Positions 1 to 5,090 of a stretch of 5,090 nt of DNA are shown here, piece after piece. The notes under the pieces were generated by a model. That model ran no database searches, was not told the origin of the DNA, and saw only the letters and a list, made by a program, of their open reading frames with translations. The first letter of the stretch is position 1. Every line of letters starts with the position of its first letter. This DNA comes from UBA6181 sp016934015 (GTDB lineage Bacteria > Bacillota_I > Bacilli_A > Acholeplasmatales > Acholeplasmataceae): positions 1 to 5,090 of the forward strand of contig JAZHDG010000038.1 of the NCBI GenBank assembly GCA_036584525.1. Reading direction: 5' to 3'. Made by a program: the position numbers and the translations under genes.

Positions 1-624
1 ATAGTCATAATACATTTCATATACTTTTTTAACATCTTCAGCATTTTTCTTTACTTGAGTGATCATAACGCCACTTCGCATCATTTCTTCACGAAGTGCT
101 TTACGATAATTCGCATCATCAGAAATCATTTCAGCGATAATGTATTTAGCACCTTCAATGGCTTCATCAACAGACAATACTTGGTCATTCATATATTTTT
201 CTGCTTCTTTTAAAACATCTTCTTTTGTAAATAATAAAAGGAAATTAGCAAGAGGTTCAAGCCCTTTAGCAATCGCTTCAGTGGCTTTTGTTTTTTTCTT
301 TTCTTTGAATGGACGATATAAATCCTCAACTTCAACAAGCTTTTGAGCAGAAAGGATTTCATTCTTTAACGCTTCTGTAAGCATGCCCTTTTCATCAATC
401 AATCGAATGACTTGTTCTTTTCTTTCGAGTAAGTTCTTTCCATATTCCCAAAGTTTAAAGATTTCATTGATTTGTTCTTCATCAAGTCCTCCAGTCACTT
501 CTTTACGATAACGCGCAATAAAAGGAATGGTATTACCTTGATCAAGCAAATCAAGCACTGATTTTACTTGATTTTCTGAAATTTTTAAGCTGTTTTTTAT
601 TTCGTATATAATTGTTTCATGCAT
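1..624 (-). CDS. tex: Tex family transcription accessory / S1 RNA-binding protein, N-terminal part (cut by window edge)
   Basis: I translated the minus strand from the ATG at 624-622 and found an open frame of 208 codons to the left edge with no stop, so the 3' part is missing. Family members usually have over 700 residues, so about a quarter is present. The N-terminal Tex domain is clear: residues 30-42 read GNTIPFIARYRKE, followed by TGGLDEEQI (44-52), and residues 102-114 read DLYRPFKEKKKTK before a GLEPLA motif. The RuvC-like (YqgF), helix-hairpin-helix and C-terminal S1 domains would lie beyond the window. Tex is a conserved cytoplasmic nucleic-acid-binding protein associated with transcription and RNA metabolism. 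The start is supported by an AAGGAG site 8 nt upstream; an ATG at 620 is in another frame and soon meets a stop. The gene lies 46 nt after the membrane-protein gene, behind a hairpin and with no clear promoter of its own. Identification is firm; detailed function rests on the family. Confidence 0.93.
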   Translation of the reverse strand, partial: MHETIIYEIKNSLKISENQVKSVLDLLDQGNTIPFIARYRKEVTGGLDEEQINEIFKLWEYGKNLLERKEQVIRLIDEKGMLTEALKNEILSAQKLVEVEDLYRPFKEKKKTKATEAIAKGLEPLANFLLLFTKEDVLKEAEKYMNDQVLSVDEAIEGAKYIIAEMISDDANYRKALREEMMRSGVMITQVKKNAEDVKKVYEMYYDY

Positions 625-632
625 ATTTTTTC

Positions 633-639
633 GCTCCTT
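633..639 (-). promoter_or_regulatory. Shine-Dalgarno site of tex
   Basis: The minus strand reads AAGGAGC here, 8 nt before the ATG at 624. It fixes the tex start and lies just after the hairpin at 650-664, so folding of that hairpin should leave the site free. Confidence 0.8.
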
Positions 640-642
640 AAT

Positions 643-664
643 AAGACAAAAGGGCTATGCCCTT
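643..664 (-). terminator. Hairpin with short T-rich tail between membrane-protein gene and tex (weak terminator or attenuator)
   Basis: A perfect 6-bp stem, AAGGGC / GCCCTT (650-655 with 659-664) with a 3-nt loop, begins 6 nt after the stop codon at 671-673. In the direction of transcription it is followed by TTGTCTT, so with the stem end the tail reads TTTTGTCTT. The stem is short and the U-tract is interrupted, so it may be only a partial terminator. Since tex shows no convincing promoter in the 46-nt gap, partial readthrough into tex is a reasonable inference. Confidence 0.5.
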
Positions 665-670
665 ATGTGA

Positions 671-1294
671 TTAGTTCAATTGATTAATTATTGATTGAAT
701 CGATGATGCAGTATATAGCGTTTCAAACCCTTGATCATTAGTATTAAAGATCACAAGCATTTCAGGTTCATTTTCAAGTAAGTTCAGATGCTCAAGATTT
801 GAATTTTCATAAATAGTCGTAAATACATCTAAATCCAGAAAGAAAAATGCGCGGCCTTCTAAATTTGTTTCATTAATGATAGTTTCTGTTTCTAGGTTTA
901 CTTCTGATGACTTATAGAAATAAATATAAATTTCATCATTCTCATTAATTAATGTTCGCCACTCTGAATAGTTGTCATACTTCGTGAAGTAATCTTGATC
1001 AACGACATATCCAAAAGATGGATCATTAATCATCAAATGGACTAAATCATCTTCCGTAATTTGAAACTCATCAATAAATGGTTTTTGTTCAGCTTCTTTA
1101 TCCATGAAATATGTCACAAGCATAATAATAGCTGCGACCGCAATCGTTAATGTGATAACGATAATACCTATTCTAAAGAACATAATTTCTTGTTTAGAAG
1201 GTTCTTTTTTTTCAATCTTTTTAGCTACTGGTTTTGTTGTTGGATTTTGCTTTATTTCTACTTTTTTTGGCTGTTGTTTTTTGTTGTTTGCCAT
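671..1294 (-). CDS. Single-pass membrane protein, function unknown; possible cysteine-free thioredoxin-like domain
   Basis: I do not recognise a named family. From the ATG at 1294 the product has 207 residues. Residues 1-36 are hydrophilic and Lys/Gln/Pro-rich (cytoplasmic by the positive-inside rule), 42-63 form one strongly hydrophobic helix, and 64-207 are an acidic domain that should face outward. A frame-compatible GTG at 1303 would add three residues, but it abuts the AGGGAG ribosome site with no room, whereas the ATG at 1294 is spaced 8 nt from it, so I chose the ATG. The outer domain alternates predicted strands and helices: IYIYFY (122-127), RAFFFLDLD (148-156), then PEMLVIF (177-183) and a terminal helix after YTASS. 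That order resembles a thioredoxin fold, with P177 in the cis-proline-like place. There is no cysteine anywhere; E131 and L134 fall roughly where a CxxC pair would be. The gene has its own sigma-A-like promoter and precedes tex. Existence of the gene is well supported; the fold is inference. Confidence 0.85.
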   Translation of the reverse strand: MANNKKQQPKKVEIKQNPTTKPVAKKIEKKEPSKQEIMFFRIGIIVITLTIAVAAIIMLVTYFMDKEAEQKPFIDEFQITEDDLVHLMINDPSFGYVVDQDYFTKYDNYSEWRTLINENDEIYIYFYKSSEVNLETETIINETNLEGRAFFFLDLDVFTTIYENSNLEHLNLLENEPEMLVIFNTNDQGFETLYTASSIQSIINQLN

Positions 1295-1302
1295 GGTTGT
1301 CA

Positions 1303-1308
1303 CTCCCT
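1303..1308 (-). promoter_or_regulatory. Shine-Dalgarno site deciding the start of the membrane-protein gene
   Basis: The minus strand reads AGGGAG followed by TGACAACC and ATG. The 8-nt spacing selects the ATG at 1294 over the in-frame GTG at 1303, which overlaps the site itself. Confidence 0.75.
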
Positions 1309-1317
1309 ATCATAAGC

Positions 1318-1346
1318 ATTATACCGAAATTATCGGTCTTATTCAA
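1318..1346 (-). promoter_or_regulatory. Sigma-A-type promoter for the membrane-protein gene (and probably tex)
   Basis: On the minus strand, TTGAAT (1346-1341) is the -35 element and a consensus TATAAT (1323-1318) is the -10 element, separated by exactly 17 nt. Transcription would start near 1310-1312, giving a leader of about 16-18 nt that contains the AGGGAG ribosome site. It lies in the only real gap between acpS and the next gene. With no strong terminator after acpS, the downstream genes may receive both operon readthrough and transcripts from this promoter. Confidence 0.8.
1323..1337. repeat. Inverted repeat inside the promoter spacer (possible operator)
   Basis: ACCGA (1323-1327) and TCGGT (1333-1337) are perfect inverted arms around a 5-nt centre, together a 15-bp near-palindrome. 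It lies inside the 17-nt spacer and touches the first base of the -10 box, a place where a bound repressor would block RNA polymerase. No T-run follows it, so it is a poor terminator for acpS. A chance palindrome is possible. Confidence 0.4.
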
Positions 1347-1363
1347 CAAGATGGAAAATTATG

Positions 1364-1720
1364 TTAAAGCCTTTCACAAATCACGAAAGCAATTGCTTGT
1401 TTTTCAGTGTGTGAAATAGAGATTTGAAACTTAAAATTTTGATCGAAAGGGTGGGCTTTAAGATATGGTTTCCCATATTGATCATTCATAATGGAGAGAT
1501 CCTTAAAATTCACATTGCCTTCACCATGACTCATTGATTTAAAGATGGCTTCTTTCGCTGCGAATCTTCCACCTAAAAAAGTGAGTTGTCTTTCACTAGA
1601 AGTCATTGATTGTAAGTAGTTAATTTCTTCTTCAGATAAAACACGTGATATATGCTTATAATCAAGCCAGTGTCTGATCCGATCTAAATCAACTAAATCA
1701 GTTCCGATTCCATAGATCAT
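1364..1720 (-). CDS. acpS: Holo-[acyl-carrier-protein] synthase
   Basis: AcpS transfers 4'-phosphopantetheine from coenzyme A to the serine of apo-ACP in the cytoplasm, making the carrier active for fatty-acid synthesis. The 118-residue product is full length for the family. It opens with GIGTDLVDLDRI (4-15), containing the metal-binding Asp8, has the signature FLGGRFAAKEAIFKSM (48-63) with Glu57 as the second metal ligand and Lys61 conserved, and ends with the ISISHTEKQAIAFV strand (100-113). The start ATG overlaps the whiA stop codon (ATGA, 4 nt), and a GGGAGG ribosome site inside the whiA 3' end supports it, so translation is probably coupled. In many Firmicutes acpS sits beside alr; here it follows whiA. 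An organism keeping acpS should make or elongate fatty acids on ACP, which fits Acholeplasma-like cells better than most mycoplasmas. That last point is inference. Confidence 0.96.
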   Translation of the reverse strand: MIYGIGTDLVDLDRIRHWLDYKHISRVLSEEEINYLQSMTSSERQLTFLGGRFAAKEAIFKSMSHGEGNVNFKDLSIMNDQYGKPYLKAHPFDQNFKFQISISHTEKQAIAFVICERL

Positions 1721-2655
1721 AAGCCATTATCCTCCCTTATCTGATCTGCCATCATTTTAATCTTTTTTAATCGATGGTTTAAACCAGATTTTGAGATTTG
1801 TTCCTTAAAAACTTCCTCATAATATCCGGTCAACTCAAGAAGTGAAGCTTCTGGATACTCTTTTCTTAATTCAATGATTTGTTTTGTCTTTTCATCTATT
1901 TGTGATTCTGGGATATAAGTTTCAATAATTTCGATGTCTTTCAATTGATCATTTGCTGCAACAAATATCTTTTTCTCATTGGCAATTTCACAATTCATCA
2001 AACGATTAATTGAATTATTAAAATCTCTTTTAATCCGAATATCTTCAAATTGAAAAACAGAATTTTGTGCACCCATCACTTGCAAGAAATCACTAATACC
2101 CTCAGCATCTTTTAGATAAACGATAAATCCATTTCTTCTTTTTGTAATTTTAGCATTTAAGTCGAAGTGAACCATCAAGTTTTGAATAAATACTATTTGT
2201 TCAGAATCTCTTGAAAAAATTTCTAAATGATATTCTGCTGTTTTCGGATGATTAACCGAGCCATAAGCTAAAAACGCTGCTCTTAAATATGCTCTTTTTG
2301 ATTCATCAGAACGAGTCATCATTTCTTGATATTCTAAAGGGCTTTCTAATAAACCATGCTCTGACAAAATATCTTCAACTTTTGATTGAATCCGAATAAT
2401 AATGGTTTGTCTTTGTTTTAAACGAGGTTGTTTCTGAGTAATCAAACTTGTTTCTGCTTGATATAAAGTTCTTGTTAACTGTAAAAACCGTTTTGCAACG
2501 GTTGGATTATTGGTTCTAAAATCGAGCATTTTTTCTCGATTTTCGATATGAAATTCCGCATTTGAATTGATGAATGCTGAAAACTCAGCAAGTTGTTCAT
2601 CAAGTTCTACGGGAATAGTAACCAATTCTTCTTTTACAGTTTTCGCAAAACTCAT
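1717..2655 (-). CDS. whiA: DNA-binding protein WhiA
   Basis: WhiA is a conserved Gram-positive DNA-binding protein: a sporulation regulator in Streptomyces, and linked to cell division and chromosome segregation in Bacillus. The 312-residue product has family length. It starts MSFAKTVKEEL as usual. Residues about 20-80 and 120-205 form the degenerate LAGLIDADG homing-endonuclease-like part, with RAYLRAAFLAYGSV (121-134) and EYHLEIFSRD (141-150). Residues 215-240 carry the NRLMNCEIAN motif, and the C-terminal helix-turn-helix includes PEASLLEL (268-275) and ISKSGLNHRLKKI (287-299). The loop between those two helix motifs looks a few residues longer than in Bacillus-type WhiA. The family is considered to lack nuclease activity. 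The start lies 3 nt after the trxB stop, with only a weak GGGA site upstream, so coupling to trxB translation is likely. The stop is TGA, overlapping the acpS start. The usual partners yvcJ (rapZ) and yvcK are not upstream of it here. Confidence 0.96.
   Translation of the reverse strand: MSFAKTVKEELVTIPVELDEQLAEFSAFINSNAEFHIENREKMLDFRTNNPTVAKRFLQLTRTLYQAETSLITQKQPRLKQRQTIIIRIQSKVEDILSEHGLLESPLEYQEMMTRSDESKRAYLRAAFLAYGSVNHPKTAEYHLEIFSRDSEQIVFIQNLMVHFDLNAKITKRRNGFIVYLKDAEGISDFLQVMGAQNSVFQFEDIRIKRDFNNSINRLMNCEIANEKKIFVAANDQLKDIEIIETYIPESQIDEKTKQIIELRKEYPEASLLELTGYYEEVFKEQISKSGLNHRLKKIKMMADQIREDNGL
1731..1736 (-). promoter_or_regulatory. Shine-Dalgarno site of acpS inside the whiA 3' end
   Basis: The minus strand reads GGGAGG here, 10 nt before the acpS ATG at 1720. 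It lies in the last codons of whiA, so the whiA ribosome passes over it just before acpS begins. Confidence 0.7.
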
Positions 2656-2658
2656 AAA

Positions 2659-3573
2659 TTATTCCCAAGTCTCTAAATATCTTAATGCATTTTGAACAGC
2701 AATAGCACCATCTGCAGTCGCTGTAACCACTTGTCTAATTTGTTTTTGGTTCACATCACCTGCACCATAAATACCAGGAACTTTCGTTTCCATTTTTTCG
2801 TTTGCAAGAATGTAACCATAATCATTGGTAATTCCTAAATCTTTAACCATTGTAGTGACAGGAATTAAGCCAACATATTCAAAGACGCCATCTGCTTTAA
2901 TTTCAACTTCAGATTTGTCTTTCTTTGTAATAATAACGCCGGTTAAGCCTTTATCATCTTTCAAGAATTTTTTAACCACTGAGCCATAATGGAAATCAAC
3001 ATTAGGCTGTTTTCTTAAAATATCTTGTGCTTTCATATCAGCTGTTAAATCATCTAAGTTTTGAACAATTGTCACGTGTGTGGCAAGTGTTGACAAATAA
3101 GAAGCTTCTTCAACCGCTGAATTACCCCCGCCAATAACAACAACTTTTCTATCTTTATATAGTGGACCATCACAGATTGCACACCAACTAATACCATTCA
3201 TCGCTAATTCATCTTCATTTTCAACACCTAAACGTCTTGGAACGTTTCCGGTAGCAATAATGACAGCCTTAGATTCATACGTCGCATTCGGTGTTTTAAC
3301 AATCTTTTTATTTCCATCTAATTCGACTTTAGTAACTTCATCATAAATGACTTCAACACCTAAATCATAGGCATGATCAATCATCATGGTTGCTAATTCA
3401 TAGCCTGCAACTTTTTTAGCACCTGTATAGTTTTCAATCTCATTATATTTAGAGAGTTGACCACCAGGAGTATCTTTTTCAAACATGGCAACTTTCAAAT
3501 TTGCACGTTTTGCATAAATTCCAGCGGTAATTCCTGCTGGACCTGTCCCAATAATTAAAATATCGTATAACAT
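2659..3573 (-). CDS. trxB: Thioredoxin-reductase-like FAD flavoprotein with altered pyridine-nucleotide site
   Basis: This is a low-molecular-weight thioredoxin reductase family enzyme, cytoplasmic and FAD-dependent, which normally passes electrons to thioredoxin. Numbering is from an alternative ATG at 3576 (305 residues). The FAD-binding GTGPAGITAGIYAKRA is at 10-25, the GGQL motif at 38-41, the redox-active CAIC at 132-135 followed by DG, a second Rossmann motif GGGNSAVEEA at 149-158, and the C-terminal FAD motif YGAGDV at 270-275. All catalytic parts are present and the length is normal. The oddity is at 172-178: where NADPH-dependent enzymes have HRRxxxR, this one reads QNLDDLT, so the residues that grip the NADPH 2'-phosphate are missing. 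NADH or another donor is therefore possible. I prefer the second ATG (3573), 6 nt from an AAAGGAG site; the first is only 3 nt away. The gene follows the phosphatase closely and is 3 nt from whiA. Confidence 0.93.
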   Translation of the reverse strand: MLYDILIIGTGPAGITAGIYAKRANLKVAMFEKDTPGGQLSKYNEIENYTGAKKVAGYELATMMIDHAYDLGVEVIYDEVTKVELDGNKKIVKTPNATYESKAVIIATGNVPRRLGVENEDELAMNGISWCAICDGPLYKDRKVVVIGGGNSAVEEASYLSTLATHVTIVQNLDDLTADMKAQDILRKQPNVDFHYGSVVKKFLKDDKGLTGVIITKKDKSEVEIKADGVFEYVGLIPVTTMVKDLGITNDYGYILANEKMETKVPGIYGAGDVNQKQIRQVVTATADGAIAVQNALRYLETWE

Positions 3574-3579
3574 CATAAT

Positions 3580-3586
3580 CTCCTTT
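3580..3586 (-). promoter_or_regulatory. Shine-Dalgarno site of trxB, overlapping the phosphatase stop codon
   Basis: The minus strand reads AAAGGAG, sharing its first two bases with the TAA stop at 3587-3585 of the upstream gene. It lies 3 nt from the ATG at 3576 and 6 nt from the ATG at 3573, which favours the latter. Confidence 0.7.
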
Positions 3587-4220
3587 ATATTAAATCTTTT
3601 AAATTTTTAAGTTCATCAATCACAAAATCTGGGTTTTCAAATAGCATTTGTTTTGTTCGCATACTATATGTAACAGCACATGACTGAATATTCGCTGCTT
3701 TAGCAGCTTTAATATCATTTTCGTGATCCCCAACATAAATCGTCTCTTTATTTTTTGCATTAAAAATTTCAAGTGCTTTCAAAATAGGATCCGGATGTGG
3801 TTTATGAAGTTTTGTGCTTTCATAGCCAATTAAATGATCAACATAAGGTAATAGTCCTACTAAATCAAGGTGATGTGTTGCTACTTCAATCATTTTTGAA
3901 GTTACAACTCCTATATTTTTTTTCTTATGTTTTAAATGTTTTAATATTTCTAAAGCACCTTCATAACTTGTTAGTCCTTTTTCTATGAATGATTCTGAAG
4001 TCATTCGATAGAATGAAACCATTTCATCGATTAAATTTTGATCAGTGGTATAATTCCCAAACGTTTCAAAAAGTGTATGACCTAATAAGTTACTTTCCTC
4101 ATCAGTACTTAGTTTTATTTCAGGAAAATATTTATCAAACGTTATTTTAAACGTTTTTAAAATTAATTCAGGCGTTTGAATCAAAGTTCCATCAAGATCA
4201 AATAAGAATGTTTTAATCAT
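3585..4220 (-). CDS. ppaX: HAD-superfamily phosphatase, PpaX-like (probable pyrophosphatase)
   Basis: Haloacid-dehalogenase-type hydrolase with all four motifs. Numbering from the longer start at 4226: motif I FDLDGTL (9-15, nucleophile Asp10 and acid Asp12), motif II VVTSK (107-111, Thr109), motif III Lys142 in HKPHPDP, and motif IV VGDHENDI (165-172, Asp167 and Asp171). Residues 16-85 form the helical cap typical of subfamily I phosphatases. Length (211-213) matches PpaX and phosphoglycolate phosphatase. PpaX hydrolyses pyrophosphate released when HPr kinase/phosphorylase dephosphorylates Ser-P-HPr, and in Bacillus its gene sits close to hprK and lgt. The position directly after lgt favours that role over phosphoglycolate phosphatase, but sequence alone cannot settle the substrate. 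An AAAGGA site lies 7 nt before the ATG at 4220 and only about 1 nt before the one at 4226, so I chose 4220. The start overlaps the end of lgt by 8 nt. Confidence 0.85.
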   Translation of the reverse strand: MIKTFLFDLDGTLIQTPELILKTFKITFDKYFPEIKLSTDEESNLLGHTLFETFGNYTTDQNLIDEMVSFYRMTSESFIEKGLTSYEGALEILKHLKHKKKNIGVVTSKMIEVATHHLDLVGLLPYVDHLIGYESTKLHKPHPDPILKALEIFNAKNKETIYVGDHENDIKAAKAANIQSCAVTYSMRTKQMLFENPDFVIDELKNLKDLI

Positions 4221-5085
4221 TTTCATTTCCTTTCACTAACATATCTGCATAATAAGGTTGATCCTTAATGACAAACCGATTGACGATAAGTAATAAGATT
4301 CCACCTAACATGAATAAACCAAGTGAAAGCACAATGTTTGCTGGTAATCCAAATAATCTCAATGCATCATCAGGATGCCCACCAACACGTAATGGTTCAA
4401 TGATTAATCCACGACCTAGACCGTACCATATCAAGTAAAGACCTAACATATCGCCAACTTTAAACCATCTTTTACGCCGTGCAATAAGTAAAAATACTAA
4501 TCCTGCAAAGTTCCAAAGTCCTTCATATAAAAATGTGGGATGATGGAAAGCACCATCAATAAACATTTGATCTAAAATAAATGTAGGTAAAATATTTAAT
4601 ATAAATTGGCTTTCGATGACTGGTCCATAAGCTTCTTGATTCATGAAATTTCCCCATCTACCAACAATTTGGCCAATGAGAAAACCAATCATAATCATAT
4701 CTGCCATTGCCCAAAATGATATTTTTTTCTTCTTTGTAAAAAATATCATGAAAATCAATGTGACGAGAACCGCACCATGAATAGCCAATCCACCCTGTGT
4801 GATATTAATGACATCAATGAATGATTCATAATTTGGTGAAGGATCGAAAACAACATAATAAAGTCTAGCTCCTAAAATAGCAAGTGGAACTGCATATAAT
4901 ATGCCATCATATAATATATTGACATCCCAATTAAACTTTTTAAATTCTTGATAAGTAAGAAATGCTCCTAAAATGATCCCGGTCAAAATAAATACAGCAT
5001 ACCATGCAATTTGAGCAAATCCTAAATCAATCGCAATCGATTTATATGGAACACCACTTTGTGTCCCAACAGCAATCGTTACCAT
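4213..5085 (-). CDS. lgt: Phosphatidylglycerol-prolipoprotein diacylglyceryl transferase
   Basis: Lgt moves the diacylglyceryl group from phosphatidylglycerol to the lipobox cysteine of prolipoproteins, the first step of lipoprotein maturation, in the cytoplasmic membrane. The 290-residue product has about seven hydrophobic segments. Family motifs are plain: AWYAVF (27-32) in the first membrane helix, GGLAIHG (98-104) with the essential-type His103, the signature GRWGNFMNQEAYG (142-154) with Arg143 and Asn146, HPTFLYE (182-188), and YGLGRGLIIEPLR (221-233) with Arg225 matching the essential C-terminal arginine of the family. The residue after HG is Ala, where most members have a second Gly. 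The ATG at 5085 gives His103, Arg143 and Asn146 the same numbers as in the E. coli enzyme, which supports it, but only 5 bases lie upstream and the frame stays open to the edge, so a slightly earlier start cannot be excluded. The gene upstream is expected to be hprK. Confidence 0.95.
   Translation of the reverse strand: MVTIAVGTQSGVPYKSIAIDLGFAQIAWYAVFILTGIILGAFLTYQEFKKFNWDVNILYDGILYAVPLAILGARLYYVVFDPSPNYESFIDVINITQGGLAIHGAVLVTLIFMIFFTKKKKISFWAMADMIMIGFLIGQIVGRWGNFMNQEAYGPVIESQFILNILPTFILDQMFIDGAFHHPTFLYEGLWNFAGLVFLLIARRKRWFKVGDMLGLYLIWYGLGRGLIIEPLRVGGHPDDALRLFGLPANIVLSLGLFMLGGILLLIVNRFVIKDQPYYADMLVKGNEND
4228..4233 (-). promoter_or_regulatory. Shine-Dalgarno site deciding the start of the PpaX-like gene
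   Basis: The minus strand reads AAAGGA within the last codons of lgt. It is correctly spaced (7 nt) from the ATG at 4220 and too close to the ATG at 4226. Confidence 0.65.
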
Positions 5086-5090
5086 TAAAA

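Noticed and set aside
140..346. Plus-strand open frame of 68 codons
   Set aside because: It lies wholly antisense to the well-supported tex coding region, has no ribosome site and its product resembles nothing.
1205..1212. Eight-base T run (A run on the coding strand) in the membrane-protein gene as a phase-variation tract
   Set aside because: It encodes Lys codons in an AT-rich genome, the frame is intact, and a similar run occurs in the housekeeping phosphatase gene near 3916-3923; nothing suggests switching.
1323..1337. Palindrome after acpS as a rho-independent terminator
   Set aside because: The 5-bp stem is followed by TATAATG rather than a T-run, and it sits inside a strong promoter, so an operator or chance is more likely.
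1104..1419. Two overlapping plus-strand open frames with hydrophobic products
   Set aside because: They are the reverse complement of the Lys-rich and membrane segments of the minus-strand gene; hydrophobicity comes from its A-rich codons read backwards.
1717..2655. WhiA as an active LAGLIDADG homing endonuclease or part of an intron or mobile element
   Set aside because: Length, C-terminal helix-turn-helix and neighbours are those of chromosomal WhiA, a family considered to lack nuclease activity.
3797..3988. Plus-strand open frame of 63 codons
   Set aside because: Antisense to the PpaX-like gene, Leu-rich from base composition, with no ribosome site.
1..5090. A new defence, mobile or biosynthetic system
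   Set aside because: All genes but one are recognised housekeeping families in a compact co-directional arrangement, with no direct repeats, integrase, transposase or tRNA genes seen.

Overview
The window is AT-rich, and every gene in it lies on the minus strand, so transcription runs from high to low coordinates. In transcription order the genes are lgt (prolipoprotein diacylglyceryl transferase), a PpaX-like HAD phosphatase, trxB (thioredoxin-reductase-like flavoprotein), whiA, acpS (holo-ACP synthase), a single-pass membrane protein of unknown function, and the first 208 codons of tex, which runs off the left edge. Gene content resembles the conserved hprK-lgt-ppaX / trxB-whiA neighbourhood of Firmicutes and their relatives. 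TGA acts as a stop (end of whiA) and Trp is written TGG, so the code is standard. Low GC, short genes, tight packing and the absence of yvcJ/yvcK between trxB and whiA suggest a standard-code Mollicutes relative (Acholeplasma/Izemoplasma type) or a similar reduced Firmicute. That assignment is inference.

Layout. Positions 5085 to 1364 hold five genes that overlap or sit within a few bases of each other: lgt/ppaX overlap by 8 nt, trxB follows ppaX closely with its Shine-Dalgarno (SD) site on the ppaX stop codon, trxB-whiA are 3 nt apart, and whiA/acpS overlap as ATGA. This looks like one operon with translational coupling, and its promoter must lie right of the window. After acpS there is a short gap with a near-consensus sigma-A promoter (TTGAAT, 17 nt, TATAAT) that fires into the membrane-protein gene. 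A near-perfect palindrome sits in its spacer. The membrane-protein gene is followed by a compact hairpin and then the SD and start of tex, with no evident separate tex promoter.

Function. Lgt starts lipoprotein maturation. The phosphatase probably removes pyrophosphate produced with HPr kinase/phosphorylase, whose gene usually lies upstream of lgt. TrxB handles thiol redox, WhiA is a DNA-binding regulator linked to division and chromosome biology, AcpS activates acyl carrier protein for lipid synthesis, and Tex is an RNA-binding transcription accessory factor. This is a housekeeping region with no mobile element, CRISPR array or defence system. The points most worth a second look are a TrxB lacking the NADPH-phosphate-binding HRRxxxR motif, a cysteine-free membrane protein that may carry a degenerate thioredoxin fold, and the palindrome embedded in the promoter.
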